Part shown: positions 10,734 through 20,278 of the stretch, in pieces
Numbering within the stretch: the stretch's first letter is position 1
How the letters are laid out: each line of letters starts with the position of its first letter
Assembly: GCA_020744425.1 (NCBI GenBank)
Contig: JAGMUV010000006.1
Span: forward strand, 930,001 to 994,000
Reading direction: 5' to 3'
Source of the DNA: Dactylonectria macrodidyma
Taxonomy: Eukaryota > Ascomycota > Sordariomycetes > Hypocreales > Nectriaceae
DNA length: 64,000 nt
Program-made: the position numbers and the translations under genes
Notes under the pieces: generated by a model
Database searches by the model: none
Told to the model about the DNA's origin: nothing
Seen by the model: the letters and a program-made list of their open reading frames with translations, nothing else

Positions 10734-11615
10734 ATGCATACGAAATCAGCACCAATCCCGGGCTTCATCGCCCTCTCGGACCAGATCCTCGTCCAAGAAG
10801 CCCGAGACGATGCCGAGCGTCCTGCGGACCACCCGGACGCTGTGCTCATCTACGGATGGGGAGATTGTCTCCCAAAGCACGTCGCAAAGTATGCCGACGG
10901 CTACAGAGAGCTCTTCCCGTACTCGACGCAAATCGTCATCCTGGCACCCATCTCCAAGGCATTCTTCTCGGATCTGCCAACGCGAACCGCCAGCATGCAG
11001 CCCGTCCTCAAGGCCCTTGATGGAGTCAAGGCTGCCATCGGCAGGACACCCACTGTCCTGGTGCACGCCATGTCTAACACTGGTGGCACCAACTACGCGT
11101 CTACTCTCAATGCGTTTAAACTGAGATACGATGAGCCGCTCCCCCACCAGCTCTTGGTCCTGGACTCGACACCCGGAAGCCCTAACTTGTCGTGGGCAAA
11201 TTTGAAGCGGTGGTCCAGGGCCATGACTCTGGGAACTGCTGCGTGGTTCCCTTGGCCGTTTTTCGTAACGCAGGGCATCTGGGCCTCTACTCTACTCGTG
11301 ACTATTGCCTACGGATGGATGATGGGCACTGAGGCGCCGGCTGCGTTCAGCATGAGGGCAATCGACGACGGAACGTTCGAGGACCAGAGCTCAAGGCGGT
11401 TGTACCTCTACAGCAAAGAGGACGACTTGATTTTTTTCCAGGACATCGAGTCCTACCGTGCCGCGGCGACGCAGAATGGCGTCAAGACGGACGCTGAGGT
11501 GTTCGAGGGCAGTGGCCATGTTGGACACATGCGCACATTTCCAGAAAAGTATTGGAATGCTATCCAAGAGTCATGGGAACGGGCTGTTGGAGACGCGAAA
11601 GATACGAAACAGTGA
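10734..11615 (+). CDS. DUF829 / PaxU-like alpha/beta-hydrolase
   Basis: Single exon, 293 aa, ATG in a suitable context after a T-rich leader. The protein has alpha/beta-hydrolase features: the strand AVLIYGWGDC near residue 38, a nucleophile-elbow-like VHAMSNTGG with Ser114, an acidic position in YSKEDDLI (Asp230/231), and His262 or His265 in GSGHVGHM. This pattern fits the DUF829 family (PF05705; TMEM53-like), often annotated in fungi as PaxU-like after a protein encoded in the paxilline gene cluster. No other indole-diterpene genes are nearby, so a role in secondary metabolism is not supported here. The hydrophobic stretch WFPWPFFVTQGIWASTLLVT (about 171-190) might be membrane-associated. 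Substrate unknown. Confidence 0.8.
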   Translation: MHTKSAPIPGFIALSDQILVQEARDDAERPADHPDAVLIYGWGDCLPKHVAKYADGYRELFPYSTQIVILAPISKAFFSDLPTRTASMQPVLKALDGVKAAIGRTPTVLVHAMSNTGGTNYASTLNAFKLRYDEPLPHQLLVLDSTPGSPNLSWANLKRWSRAMTLGTAAWFPWPFFVTQGIWASTLLVTIAYGWMMGTEAPAAFSMRAIDDGTFEDQSSRRLYLYSKEDDLIFFQDIESYRAAATQNGVKTDAEVFEGSGHVGHMRTFPEKYWNAIQESWERAVGDAKDTKQ

Positions 11616-12094
11616 AAATAATGATAGAATGGATTGTAAAATTAGAGTTGGAATGACCAAATATCGCGAGGGAGCTGGGACTTGCGGAACATCTTATTAG
11701 ATGGATCAAAGAACAGCAATATATAATGCATAGAGATGAATACGACCTTAACCCAAAATCAGTATCAGGAAGCACTGAACATTGTAGGCATCTTGAAGTC
11801 AAAAGCTTATCAGTACCTTGGTGTGTATGCAACCTCGATCTGGACCCCTCAGTGTAACCACGTGGCCAATCATGACATGTCTGATGCAGCCCTACATGAG
11901 ACATGTCATGAGCCGTCCACCTGGAAATGTCACCGACACATGGGTGACCCCAGATTCGAAAATCGCTGCAGAACCGCGTGAACATAGGCAACGAACATGG
12001 TTACGCCACGTAGGTCTGATATCAACGTCAGTCACTGCAAGCAAAAACCCCCTTCCTTCTCATATGCTGACGGAAATGCAAGAAACAGAGAGCC
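11616..12094. other. Spacer with an inverted repeat
   Basis: No gene. Contains the inverted repeat listed separately at 11871-11910. Confidence 0.45.
11871..11910. repeat. Perfect 11-nt inverted repeat
   Basis: CATGACATGTC (11871-11881) and GACATGTCATG (11900-11910) are exact reverse complements around an 18-nt spacer. Each arm includes the self-complementary ACATGT. It lies about 190 nt before the P-loop kinase start and may be a hairpin or a paired protein-binding site. Confidence 0.6.
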
Positions 12095-12664
12095 ATGAAT
12101 CCACCGTGCAAACACCTCATCCAGATGTCTGGTGCCCCAGGCTCGGGGAAAAGCACACTCGCGAAGCTCCTGGCACAATCGATAGATGGCGTGGTTATCA
12201 ACCACGACCTCATCAAGGCTTTTTTTCTCCAAAACGACATCCCCTTTGACCAGTCGGCGAAGCTCACGTATCGCCTGGACTGGGTGCTCGCCGAGGACAT
12301 CATCAAACAGGGCCGGAGCGTCATCATCGACAGCACCTGCAACTTCGATGAGGTATTGGAACGAGGAACGGCGCTCGCTAGCCAGTACGGCTATGATTAC
12401 AAGTACGTCGAGTGTAGGGTCGACAACATTGACCTACTTGATCGACGGCTACGTGACAGAGTCCCCATGCGGAGTCAGCGAACTGCCGTGGACAGTCCCC
12501 CACCAGATTCTAGTGCCGCACTTTCCGCAGATGAATGCCGGGAACTCTTCAAGAACTGGATTGAAAATCCACGCCGTCCATCAGGAAATATCATAGTGGT
12601 GGATGCGACCAACAGCCCGGAGGAGAGCCTAGACGCTATCCTGAAGGAGATTGTCCCTAGATAG
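12095..12664 (+). CDS. P-loop kinase-like ATPase (AAA_33 type)
   Basis: Single exon, 189 aa. A Walker A motif, GAPGSGKST, sits at residues 13-21, followed by VVINHDLIKAFF and VIIDSTCNFDEV, the second a strand-ending acidic position typical of small nucleotide or metabolite kinases of the AAA_33 group (PF13671). Towards the C-terminus, RRLRDRVPMRSQR resembles the arginine-rich lid of these kinases. The family includes zeta-toxin-like, polynucleotide-kinase-like and gluconate-kinase-like proteins, and the substrate cannot be assigned. It converges on the cupin gene, with stops about 110 nt apart. The small size and intact core suggest a functional single-domain protein. Confidence 0.78.
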   Translation: MNPPCKHLIQMSGAPGSGKSTLAKLLAQSIDGVVINHDLIKAFFLQNDIPFDQSAKLTYRLDWVLAEDIIKQGRSVIIDSTCNFDEVLERGTALASQYGYDYKYVECRVDNIDLLDRRLRDRVPMRSQRTAVDSPPPDSSAALSADECRELFKNWIENPRRPSGNIIVVDATNSPEESLDAILKEIVPR

Positions 12665-12772
12665 TGTATAACTGATGCTTGGATTGCAACTAGAGAAGGA
12701 AAAAATACAAAGAATTTTAATGCGATACTGGCTCTTTGGAAATCAAAGTACGAGGTTGTATAAAATGAAGTC

Positions 12773-13213
12773 TTACAGCTTCGCCAACGCTTGATTTTTG
12801 GACTCCCCTGTCTCGTGGCTGAATCTATAAATGACATTCTCAAAGTTGCCCTCGGGAAATACGTAGAGCCATTTCAACTCGTCTGTTTCATTGCAGAATA
12901 CCCCGTGTTCTGCGTCGCCTGGTATCCACAACACCATACCCTCGGACACTCGGTTTCTCCGCCCATCAATCTCAACCTCGCCAGTCCCTGACAAGACGTA
13001 GTAGATCTCCGATTGCTTGTGTCGGTGGAGAGCAAGCGTGCCGTTGGGAGGGCAGACGGCAATGCCGGCACTCATGGCGTTAGTGGGCATGTTTGGCGCG
13101 GACAAGAGGGTACGCCATGTCGTGTTTCCGTAGGATGGCTCAGGAAATGATTCAGGAGGGTTATTTGAAGATAGAGCATCAACGATGACTGGCTTCTGGG
13201 ATGTAGGACACAT
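12773..13213 (-). CDS. Small cupin-domain protein
   Basis: Single exon, 146 aa. Cupin motif 1 is clear: His63, His65 and Glu69 in LALHRHKQSEIYYVLSGTG. Motif 2, PGDAEHGV, holds His103. These four residues form the usual metal site of the RmlC-like fold (cupin_2). An N-terminal 45-residue extension precedes the barrel. No signal peptide, so probably cytosolic. Such stand-alone fungal cupins are mostly uncharacterised and may be dioxygenases, isomerases or sugar-binding proteins. It converges on the kinase gene. Confidence 0.82.
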   Translation of the reverse strand: MCPTSQKPVIVDALSSNNPPESFPEPSYGNTTWRTLLSAPNMPTNAMSAGIAVCPPNGTLALHRHKQSEIYYVLSGTGEVEIDGRRNRVSEGMVLWIPGDAEHGVFCNETDELKWLYVFPEGNFENVIYRFSHETGESKNQALAKL

Positions 13214-15341
13214 GTTTTGAACGAATTGTATTTTACTTATGTCGATGGCTACCGCTTTGTTTGGAGTGAATGCTGTGAAAAGGTTGTGGAAACTGACTCA
13301 AAGATTAGCTCTCTCTCCTAGCTATTTAATTCCATTCCACGAGGGATGTGCGGGGGAGATCTTGTTAGGAATGGCGAATGGGATGTGTTGAGGATGATAT
13401 TTCCAGATTCGGCGACTGTAAACGACACAAACTCTGGTTATCTAATGGCGTGTGGAGGCGTGGGACGGTGACACTATCTTGGGCCAATATCCGCATTGCC
13501 CGCGCCCCCACTTCGAGGTGTGATTATCGTGTCTCGCACTCTGATTCGAGAAGCACATCTGAATAGTAGGAGCACTTGGATCGAACAAGATGGTTGGACG
13601 AGATTGCGATATCGTCGAGGGTGGGAGTGAAACCTGGTGACGGCCAGTACGGGTAACTAGTCCCTCCATTGTTAGCTCAGCCGATGGTAGGGGTGGAGAC
13701 TCTTGGGAGACTCTACCTAACTAGGAACCCAAAACACATATCGTGCATGCCTAGTCTTTCGAATTGGTGTGTGAAGGACCCAGTGCTTTGACTTGAACGC
13801 AGCTGCGCTCAAAACATGATCCTACTTCGTACCAAACAAAGGACTGATATTCAGTTGGACATCCAGTGTTGTGTCATAAGATGACAAGTCATCTGCACGA
13901 ATTTTCTCTAGAACGCTGGAACATGGCACACCCATTGCCGGCAGCGACTCGCCTTCTCTAGAGAGAAACTGCGTGATGATTAAGTCTTTATCAAAGCCAA
14001 GGATACTGCTGGGCATCCGACACGACGGACATGTCACCAGACCTTTTGACGAGGCGTTTCAGCTACACAGAAAGACACTCTGCACAACTACTAGTACGAA
14101 GCTGGTAACGACCCAAGAAGGCGTGAACCACAGGACCAGTTTGAGTGTATCGAATATGGCAATTGTGGGTTTGATAAATTATCTGGCAAATATTTCGTCT
14201 GGCATAACGGCAATGTACGTGAACGTACGTAGTGCGGGGCGTACGCCTTCAGCACCTAGCCGTCACGGTCGTCTTATCCGCCGCGTAATGAGAGGAAGAA
14301 CTGGTCGAGGGCTCGATCTGGAGTTTAGGGTACATGCCCTCTGGAATTTGCAGATGTTAGTTTTCTGAATGGGATGTAGTTGAAAGACTTGATGAGCGAA
14401 ACCAGATGGCAGGAACCTTGCCCTCGCAACTTCGCGTGCGTGCCTGCAACAGTAGAGAGAACCACCACCTCATGTGGCCACCAATAACCTGTCTTGAAGA
14501 CCACAAGTTGCCTTGTGATGAGCTTCGTTGTTGTTCTAGGGAGTTTCCAGGTACACATTTCGCGGAGGGGGCGGTGACGTATGAGTGCGCGGCGGCTGTT
14601 CAAGGGACAGAACCTAGGGTTTTCGTGAATGTTCCGACGAGGAATGCGGCGTCGAGGTTCGTAACAGAAGAGCGGTTGCAAATGTCTTGTGGTCCATTCA
14701 ACTGTAGAAGAGCAACGTAAATCAGCCGATGAGGTTGCGTTGGTGTTTCTGATGTTAACTGTCAATGTGAAGATCTGTTGTGTAGTCGAGCCGCCTAGCA
14801 CTTCAACGAAGGTCGTTCTACTGCGCGACTGAAGGCACGCCACTTCTAAGCAAGTAGTATACAGGTATGCTGATATCTTCACACTGGCCAAGTTCTATAA
14901 GAACTTGATCCTTGATCCTGTTCAACGGTGCGCTTAATGTGGTCTTGCTTGCAAAGGGCAGAGAACAGGCTTCGTTCTTCGAGACAGACGAAAGATCTGA
15001 GATAAACACTGCCGTACAACTTAGCTTCCGTCTTCACTAGCTATGGCCAGAGGCTTCAGTCTTTGAAAATGCCAGTGATTCATACCGATGAATAAAGGGG
15101 GCCGGTGGGTCAAGTTGCGATTCTGACAGCTGCCAGAAGCTGTCGAGCAAACGCTGGCAGCTGGCAAGGAGCAGAGGTTTGCCGGAGTTACTTGGCCACT
15201 CTGCCTACCTATAAAAACAACGCGGCCCTTTGAAGATATCTCTTTCCTTTTCCTTCCTCACAACACAACTAAAAACACCACAACTTCAGAAAAAAAAACA
15301 CTTTTCAACTCCACTTGTCTTTGATCTGCCAGCATCGAATC
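13214..15341. other. Large spacer between the cupin and the 15.3 kb gene
   Basis: 2.1 kb with only short frames, including a 188-residue one at 14325-14891 (-) that resembles no family I know. The last 230 bases hold a CAGCTG-rich patch (15125-15170) and a TATA element. Confidence 0.45.
15210..15217 (+). promoter_or_regulatory. TATA box of the 15.3 kb gene
   Basis: TATAAAAA about 125 nt before the ATG at 15342, followed by a CT-rich then A-rich leader. Just upstream (15125-15170) are GACAGCTGCC and GGCAGCTGGC, repeated CAGCTG palindromes that could bind a bHLH-type regulator. Confidence 0.5.
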
Positions 15342-15860
15342 ATGGCCAAGAAAATGCCGACAAAGAATGCCCAGAAGGTCGAAAATCACCAGGCGTCCAA
15401 GTTTCGAAACCTTCACGAATGGGTTCAGCAGCGTCCTACAAAGGCTGGCATCTCCACTTCTGAAAATGTCGTTGCCACCGATCTCTCTCGAAAGCTCATC
15501 GACAGCTTTTTCCTGACCGACTCGAAGTCTGAGGACAAGAAGCCGAAGCTCAAGCCCAGTCACCTCGCCAAGAAGAATGTGAACCTTGATGGGTACGGCT
15601 CTGCGGAACGCGACGCAGTCATTCGGAGTTTCTTCCTCACTGATGAGCGCTCTTCTGAGCACAAACTAAAGGTCAGTCAAATCAAACTCGAAGGTATGAA
15701 GGAGCTTGCTAACTCGGTGAAGGTGAATGCCACAGATGAGGACCCTACGACTACCGAGTGGGACTTGATCTCGTTCGAGGAAGACCACCCAACTCCCGTC
15801 TCAGAGAACCTCCTCCTTGGAACGGACGACTGGGAAATGGTGTCCCTGTCAGAAATCTAG
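15342..15860 (+). CDS. Unknown small protein with two FFLTD repeats and paired WxxL/V motifs
   Basis: Single exon, 172 aa, ATG in a good context (GAATCATGGCC). I do not recognise a family. The N-terminus is basic (MAKKMPTKNAQK). A unit of about 24 residues occurs twice: LIDSFFLTDSKSEDKK (from about 52) and VIRSFFLTDERSSEHK (from about 93), each followed by a KLK(P/V)S stretch. The acidic C-terminus holds two similar segments, W140-D-L-I-S-F-E-E and W164-E-M-V-S-L-S-E. Both fit the W-x-x-L/I/V core of Atg8-interacting motifs with acidic neighbours, which is inference only. Hydrophilic, with no signal peptide or membrane segment. It may be a distant relative of the protein at 22151-23392, which has a similar HE(F/W)...I(R/D)xFF arrangement. 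The promoter looks strong. Confidence 0.7.
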   Translation: MAKKMPTKNAQKVENHQASKFRNLHEWVQQRPTKAGISTSENVVATDLSRKLIDSFFLTDSKSEDKKPKLKPSHLAKKNVNLDGYGSAERDAVIRSFFLTDERSSEHKLKVSQIKLEGMKELANSVKVNATDEDPTTTEWDLISFEEDHPTPVSENLLLGTDDWEMVSLSEI

Positions 15861-16636
15861 ACCAGATCACGAAACTCGCCTACCCGATGGGACAGGAGGG
15901 TATATTGTGAATGGGTTCAAACGAGGACTTGTGGCAGACGAAACATGAAGACCAACTTGAATTGTGATAAGCACATAAATAATACGACGCGTCGTCATAG
16001 ACCTTGCGCACATTGATGTCTTTTCAAATGGTGATGACACTGTGTAACAGAATCCGGCAAGTATCACGACGTAGCGATGTTCTCGAGTCAGCCAAAACAT
16101 GCGTGAAACAAGACCCAGACGTAACAGTGAGAGTGTTGTAGTAACGAGCTGGCCACCTTTTGGTCTGCTGGTAGGGACTCGTTTCATGCACTGGCAGAGA
16201 ATGTGACCGAGCAAGATCTAAACTTCAAATGCCTCGACGAAGAGCTCTTGTCATGGGCCGAGCCTCTGCCCAACTTTTGCTGGTTCCGAAACTCCGGCAA
16301 TGGCAGCGAGGCAGCCCGGACAATTCGTCATTGCGGTGTAAAGAACTTTCTTCACTTTATTTACCATAGAAACATTTCGAGACTTCGTCGCAACTGGATG
16401 ATGCAGTTTCCATTGCCCCACGCGGTCTATCCTGGGCAAATACAGCACATGTCGAGGTGACGCGTACGAGAAGCCACCATTCACATCGCCAGAACGACTT
16501 CCCAGCTTCACTGGCTTCGTTCTAAACTCTTCCTGCCTTCGACGAGCATCTAGATATTTTCTGGCTGTTGTCAATATTCATGTCCTAGAATACGGAGTTG
16601 TGGGCACGTCGCCTCGCTGGAAGATAAACATGCAAT
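15861..16636. other. Spacer between convergent genes
   Basis: 775 bases of 3' flank for both neighbours. The frame at 16203-16460 has no ATG start and no recognisable protein. Confidence 0.45.
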
Positions 16637-17900
16637 CTACAGTCTTGCGAGCGGTCCGTCCTTTGAAACAACCCCAAGCGACGCAGAAGTAATGTCGTCG
16701 ATGCTGTTACAGCCACAAAGCTGCATGCAACGTTTGAACTCGGCGTAGAGAATGTCCAGAGTCTTGGCAACGCCAGCTTCTCCATCATACTACCCGCCCA
16801 ACAACAGCATTAGCTGACTTGTCTTGTCTTGTGAATGTTAGTGCAAGTTACTTACCGCGAGACCCCAGATCATAGGGCGGCCAATCCATACACACTTTGC
16901 CCCAAGAGCTATGGCCTTGAATATGTCTGTTCCGCTTCGAATGCCACCATCGATATGGACGTTGATCTTGCCATTTGCTGCTCGGACGCATTCGGGCAGG
17001 ACATCGATGGTGGCCGGCGTCTGGTCGAGCTGCCTGCCTCCGTGATTGCTGACGATCACACCGTCACAGCCGTACTGAATGGCGAGCTGTACGTCCTCGG
17101 CGGTCAAGATGCCCTTGATCCAGATCTGCATGTTGGTAACGCTACGAAGCCAAGGGATCTCCTTGGCCCACGAGTGCGAGTCCGAGTTGAACGACGTGAA
17201 GCCGTCATGGTGTGTCTGGGCCCGGATCGCTTCCGACGTCTTCCCAAGCATGGGAAATGCCAGGCCCTCGGGCGTCCTGAAGTCGTTACGAAGCTCGTTG
17301 TACCTAACGCCTAGAACCGGACTGTCGCCCGTGAGGAATATGGCTACGCATCCGGCCTCCTCGGCGCGCCTGATGATGCGTAGCTGGGCTGAGCGATCCT
17401 GCATCGTGTATAGCTGCATTACGTGGTGCAGAGGTCCGATTGCGAGCCCGGCCTCTCGAACCTGTTCGACAGAGTAATTGGAAAAGGAAGACACGCCCAT
17501 ATGGACTCGTCGCTTGGCACACGCTCGACTGGTGGCCAGTTCACCATCGCGATGTGCCATGGCCTGGATGCCAGCAGGCGAGACGCAGAGGGGGAAGGAA
17601 ATGTTCTGGCCGAATAGTTTGGTTGTCGTATCTGCTTTGGACACGTCGACCAGGACGCGAGGTCGCAGGCGATACTTGGAGTAGGCTGTAGTGTTCTCAT
17701 GGACGGTAATTTGATCAGCTGAGCCGGCTTCATAGAACTCTGCCAGTTGGAAATAGTCAGCTGCCACGAGCACTGGCTCGCCCGCGTGTGCTAGGTAAGT
17801 ATACGTCCTCACCTCTTGCCGTGGTAGAGAGCTTCTGTACTGCTGCTGCCTTGATGTCGTCCAAAGTGAGGATCAGCGGTTGATCGGTTTTGGATGCCAT
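16637..17900 (-). CDS. FMN-dependent 2-hydroxy-acid dehydrogenase / oxidase
   Basis: Three exons on the minus strand: 17900-17813, 17739-16856 and 16789-16637, 374 aa. The first exon begins MASKTDQPLILTLDDIKAAA and joins to EFYEAGSADQITVHEN, the usual start of the FMN alpha-hydroxy-acid dehydrogenase barrel. The catalytic base is in SNHGGRQLDQTPA (His262, with Arg265), and the FMN-phosphate region is IDGGIRSGTDIFKAIALGA. The last exon (YDGEAGVAKTLDILYAEF...) is the expected C-terminal helix. The family, which includes glycolate oxidase, lactate oxidase/monooxygenase and flavocytochrome b2, oxidises (S)-2-hydroxy acids to 2-oxo acids. No cytochrome b5 domain is present, so it is not a flavocytochrome b2. 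Introns are 73 and 66 nt with GTGAGG and GTAAGT donors. Confidence 0.9.
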
Positions 17901-18852
17901 TGTGATGACGTTGAGACGGAAACAAGTGAAGAGATGGGAGCAGAGCGAGTTGGATAGCTGGACGAGTTGGGCTTGAGTTCTAGAAGTCTCAAGTCTTCCC
18001 GCAGCTACAAATGCCAAAAACCATTTATATCGAGTTGTGCCTCTAGGAACCGTGCCATGGAGCCCTGCGGCGACTTGCAAATTCTCGAGAGGATAGAGTG
18101 AACCCCGCACTCAAGACGACATCGACGGAGTTGACAATGACGAACTATTGCTTACGTGGGTGGTTCTGAACAAGGTCGTGTGACTGGACGACCATTGGCT
18201 AAGAATGCATGAATTAACCCTTGAGGGAGAGAAGAGAAGGGCAGAAATTTGATGTTTGAGGAACTATGGTACTAAAGAAGATGGATGGAAGCAGTCGGCT
18301 TTTTGCAGGCGCTTGCACACCATTTTGTCCGAGTTCTGTTTGGCCTTCACTCTCATCTTCCTCACGGCTTTTTCACAAGCCACCAATATGGGACTCTTGG
18401 TCTTTTATTCTAGATAAGTGGCCAAAGAGCCTAAGACCGGTGTGCTCGTACAAGGCACGATTCGCGACAGACGGGCCAGTGGTCTTCGAATTTTCCCCCA
18501 TCCTCCCTTTGCGAGAGGTCATCGCCAATGAAGATTTTCCCTCGGCCCTTCACTGTCAGAATCTGCTTATTAACCCAATTGATTCTAGGTTGTTGAAAGT
18601 TCGATTGAGCAAAGTCTGAATGAACCCTGCTGAAACTTCATGGCAAACATAACCTGAGTAATAGCGCTTCGATTTGCAGAACTGGATTCTTGCGATTTAA
18701 AGGAATGAGCGCATGGTGTAGACCAAATATTCTATTGAAATCACAATTTCACTGAATCTGTATTGTCGTGACCGCCTAGGACCATTGAAGGACAGTGGCG
18801 ACAAAAAGTAGCGAAGCAGTTGCACAGAGGCTCCCAAAAGAGCAAAAAGAAA
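17901..18852. other. Promoter of the FMN enzyme and spacer
   Basis: A minus-strand TATA-like TATAAAT lies at 18023-18029, about 125 nt before the ATG at 17900. An open frame at 18266-18619 (+) begins with ATG but resembles nothing known and is not called. Confidence 0.45.
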
Positions 18853-18942
18853 CTCCGGTACAGGGAATCGAACCCTGAGCTCCGCGGAACTGATCTCTCA
18901 GGTTATGAGAGCGCGAAATGTTAGCCATTACACCATACCGGA
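18853..18942 (-). tRNA. tRNA-Glu(CTC), copy 6, 18-nt intron
   Basis: Same exons as the 1.4-4.0 kb copies; intron identical to copy 2. Terminator TTTCTTTTTGC in the minus-strand 3' flank; 5' flank CAACAACCACCATCA resembles copy 4. Confidence 0.97.
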
Positions 18943-19483
18943 TGATGGTGGTTGTTGATGTTCGAGGCGATGAAATTACAGGTTAAGAAATAACGCAGAA
19001 GGTGGACGATGTGGAGCTGTGGGTGTGCGCTGGTGATGGCGGGGTTATGAGCGAGCTGGTGGGGTGCACCTATTGTTCAAAATTGGCTGGATTCAAACGT
19101 CTCCCATGTGTGAGACCAACATTTTGACATTTCACACATACGGCGGGAACTTTAAATGCTGCCGGATGTTCGTAGGCGTTCCCTATTTACCCTATGGAGC
19201 CTGTCCATAATGACCTGGTGCACTCAATTACTTAATGCGTACCTCTCCCAACATGCCCTCCGATGATATCAGCCTGCCACAGTCTACACTCCTACCTTAT
19301 CAATGCTAAGAGATTTTCGCTAAAAGTACGGAGTAACCAGCACAGGATTCATAGTACACCTATCTCTGTAGAGCGTCCGCAGAGTACATGCATGGGCAGA
19401 TTATTAGAGAAGAGTGGCGGATGACAGGCAAAAAGAACGCACAAATACAGTCGCACACTGTCTCTTGAAATGGCAAAAAGTAA
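18943..19483. other. Spacer between tRNA-Glu copies 6 and 7
   Basis: 540 bases, nothing recognised. Confidence 0.5.
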
Positions 19484-19577
19484 CTCCGGTACAGGGAATC
19501 GAACCCTGAGCTCCGCGGATCAAGATGATCTCTCAAGTTATGAGAGCGCGAAATGTTAGCCATTACACCATACCGGA
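19484..19577 (-). tRNA. tRNA-Glu(CTC), copy 7, 22-nt intron
   Basis: Same exons. The 22-nt intron begins TAACTTGAGAGATCATC. Terminator CTTTTTGCC; the 5' flank CAACAAATACCATCCCA nearly equals that of copy 3. Confidence 0.97.
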
Positions 19578-20278
19578 TGGGATGGTATTTGTTGGAAGCT
19601 GGCGCTGTTATTATGATCTCTCAAGGTATCGCAACTGCTGCGCCCGGCTGGTAGAGAACAACAGAACGTCAATCTCCTGATTGAGGAGGATAGAACGAGA
19701 ACGAGTATTCTAAAACACAATAAAAGAGGATCTTGGCTTTGTAAAGGTCTTCCCTTGTAGGTTTCTTAATCATTTCTCTCAATTTCATGTTCGCAGATCG
19801 TCTCCTTAAAACCTCGGTGCTGAAGAACGCAACACCTCGTGCGGTGAACTACGACAGCTTTTAATGAGGCAGGGAAAAATCTTAAACGCTCAACTGGGCA
19901 ACAAAAGGTATCGCTGGATGTTTTTTCGTTACGACGGTTGGATCACGGATGGCCAACAAGGTCACCGTCTGTATCCGACCGTTGGTGGTAGGCACCTGGT
20001 CGCCAGATGGCAAACAGTCCCCCTAGTCTATAGCCCGCGTAAACACCAAAACACCACCAGAGCCCGACAACTTCGTGAAGCACGCGATTGAATGGTGCAG
20101 CTTCGTGCTCCAAGCGTCTCCCGCTACAGTCGCCCATTAGTTTTTGTCGTCGCAGCCTCCTTCCTACTGCTACCTTCCCCAAGTCGCGGCGACACCATTC
20201 ACCCATTTACTCGCAGGCGGCCGATGTACTGATCCACATTGTTTTGGCCTTGTCGAAAGAAGTAGGGGAAGCAGAACC
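19578..20278. other. Spacer and promoter of the C2H2 gene
   Basis: No supported gene. A 75-residue ATG frame at 19864-20091 has no family resemblance and may be leader sequence. Confidence 0.4.

Noticed and set aside
14325..14891. 188-residue minus-strand frame
   Set aside because: No domain, overlapping frames on the other strand, no splice or promoter context.
18266..18619. 117-residue ATG frame
   Set aside because: No family resemblance and an odd composition; could be chance in a spacer.
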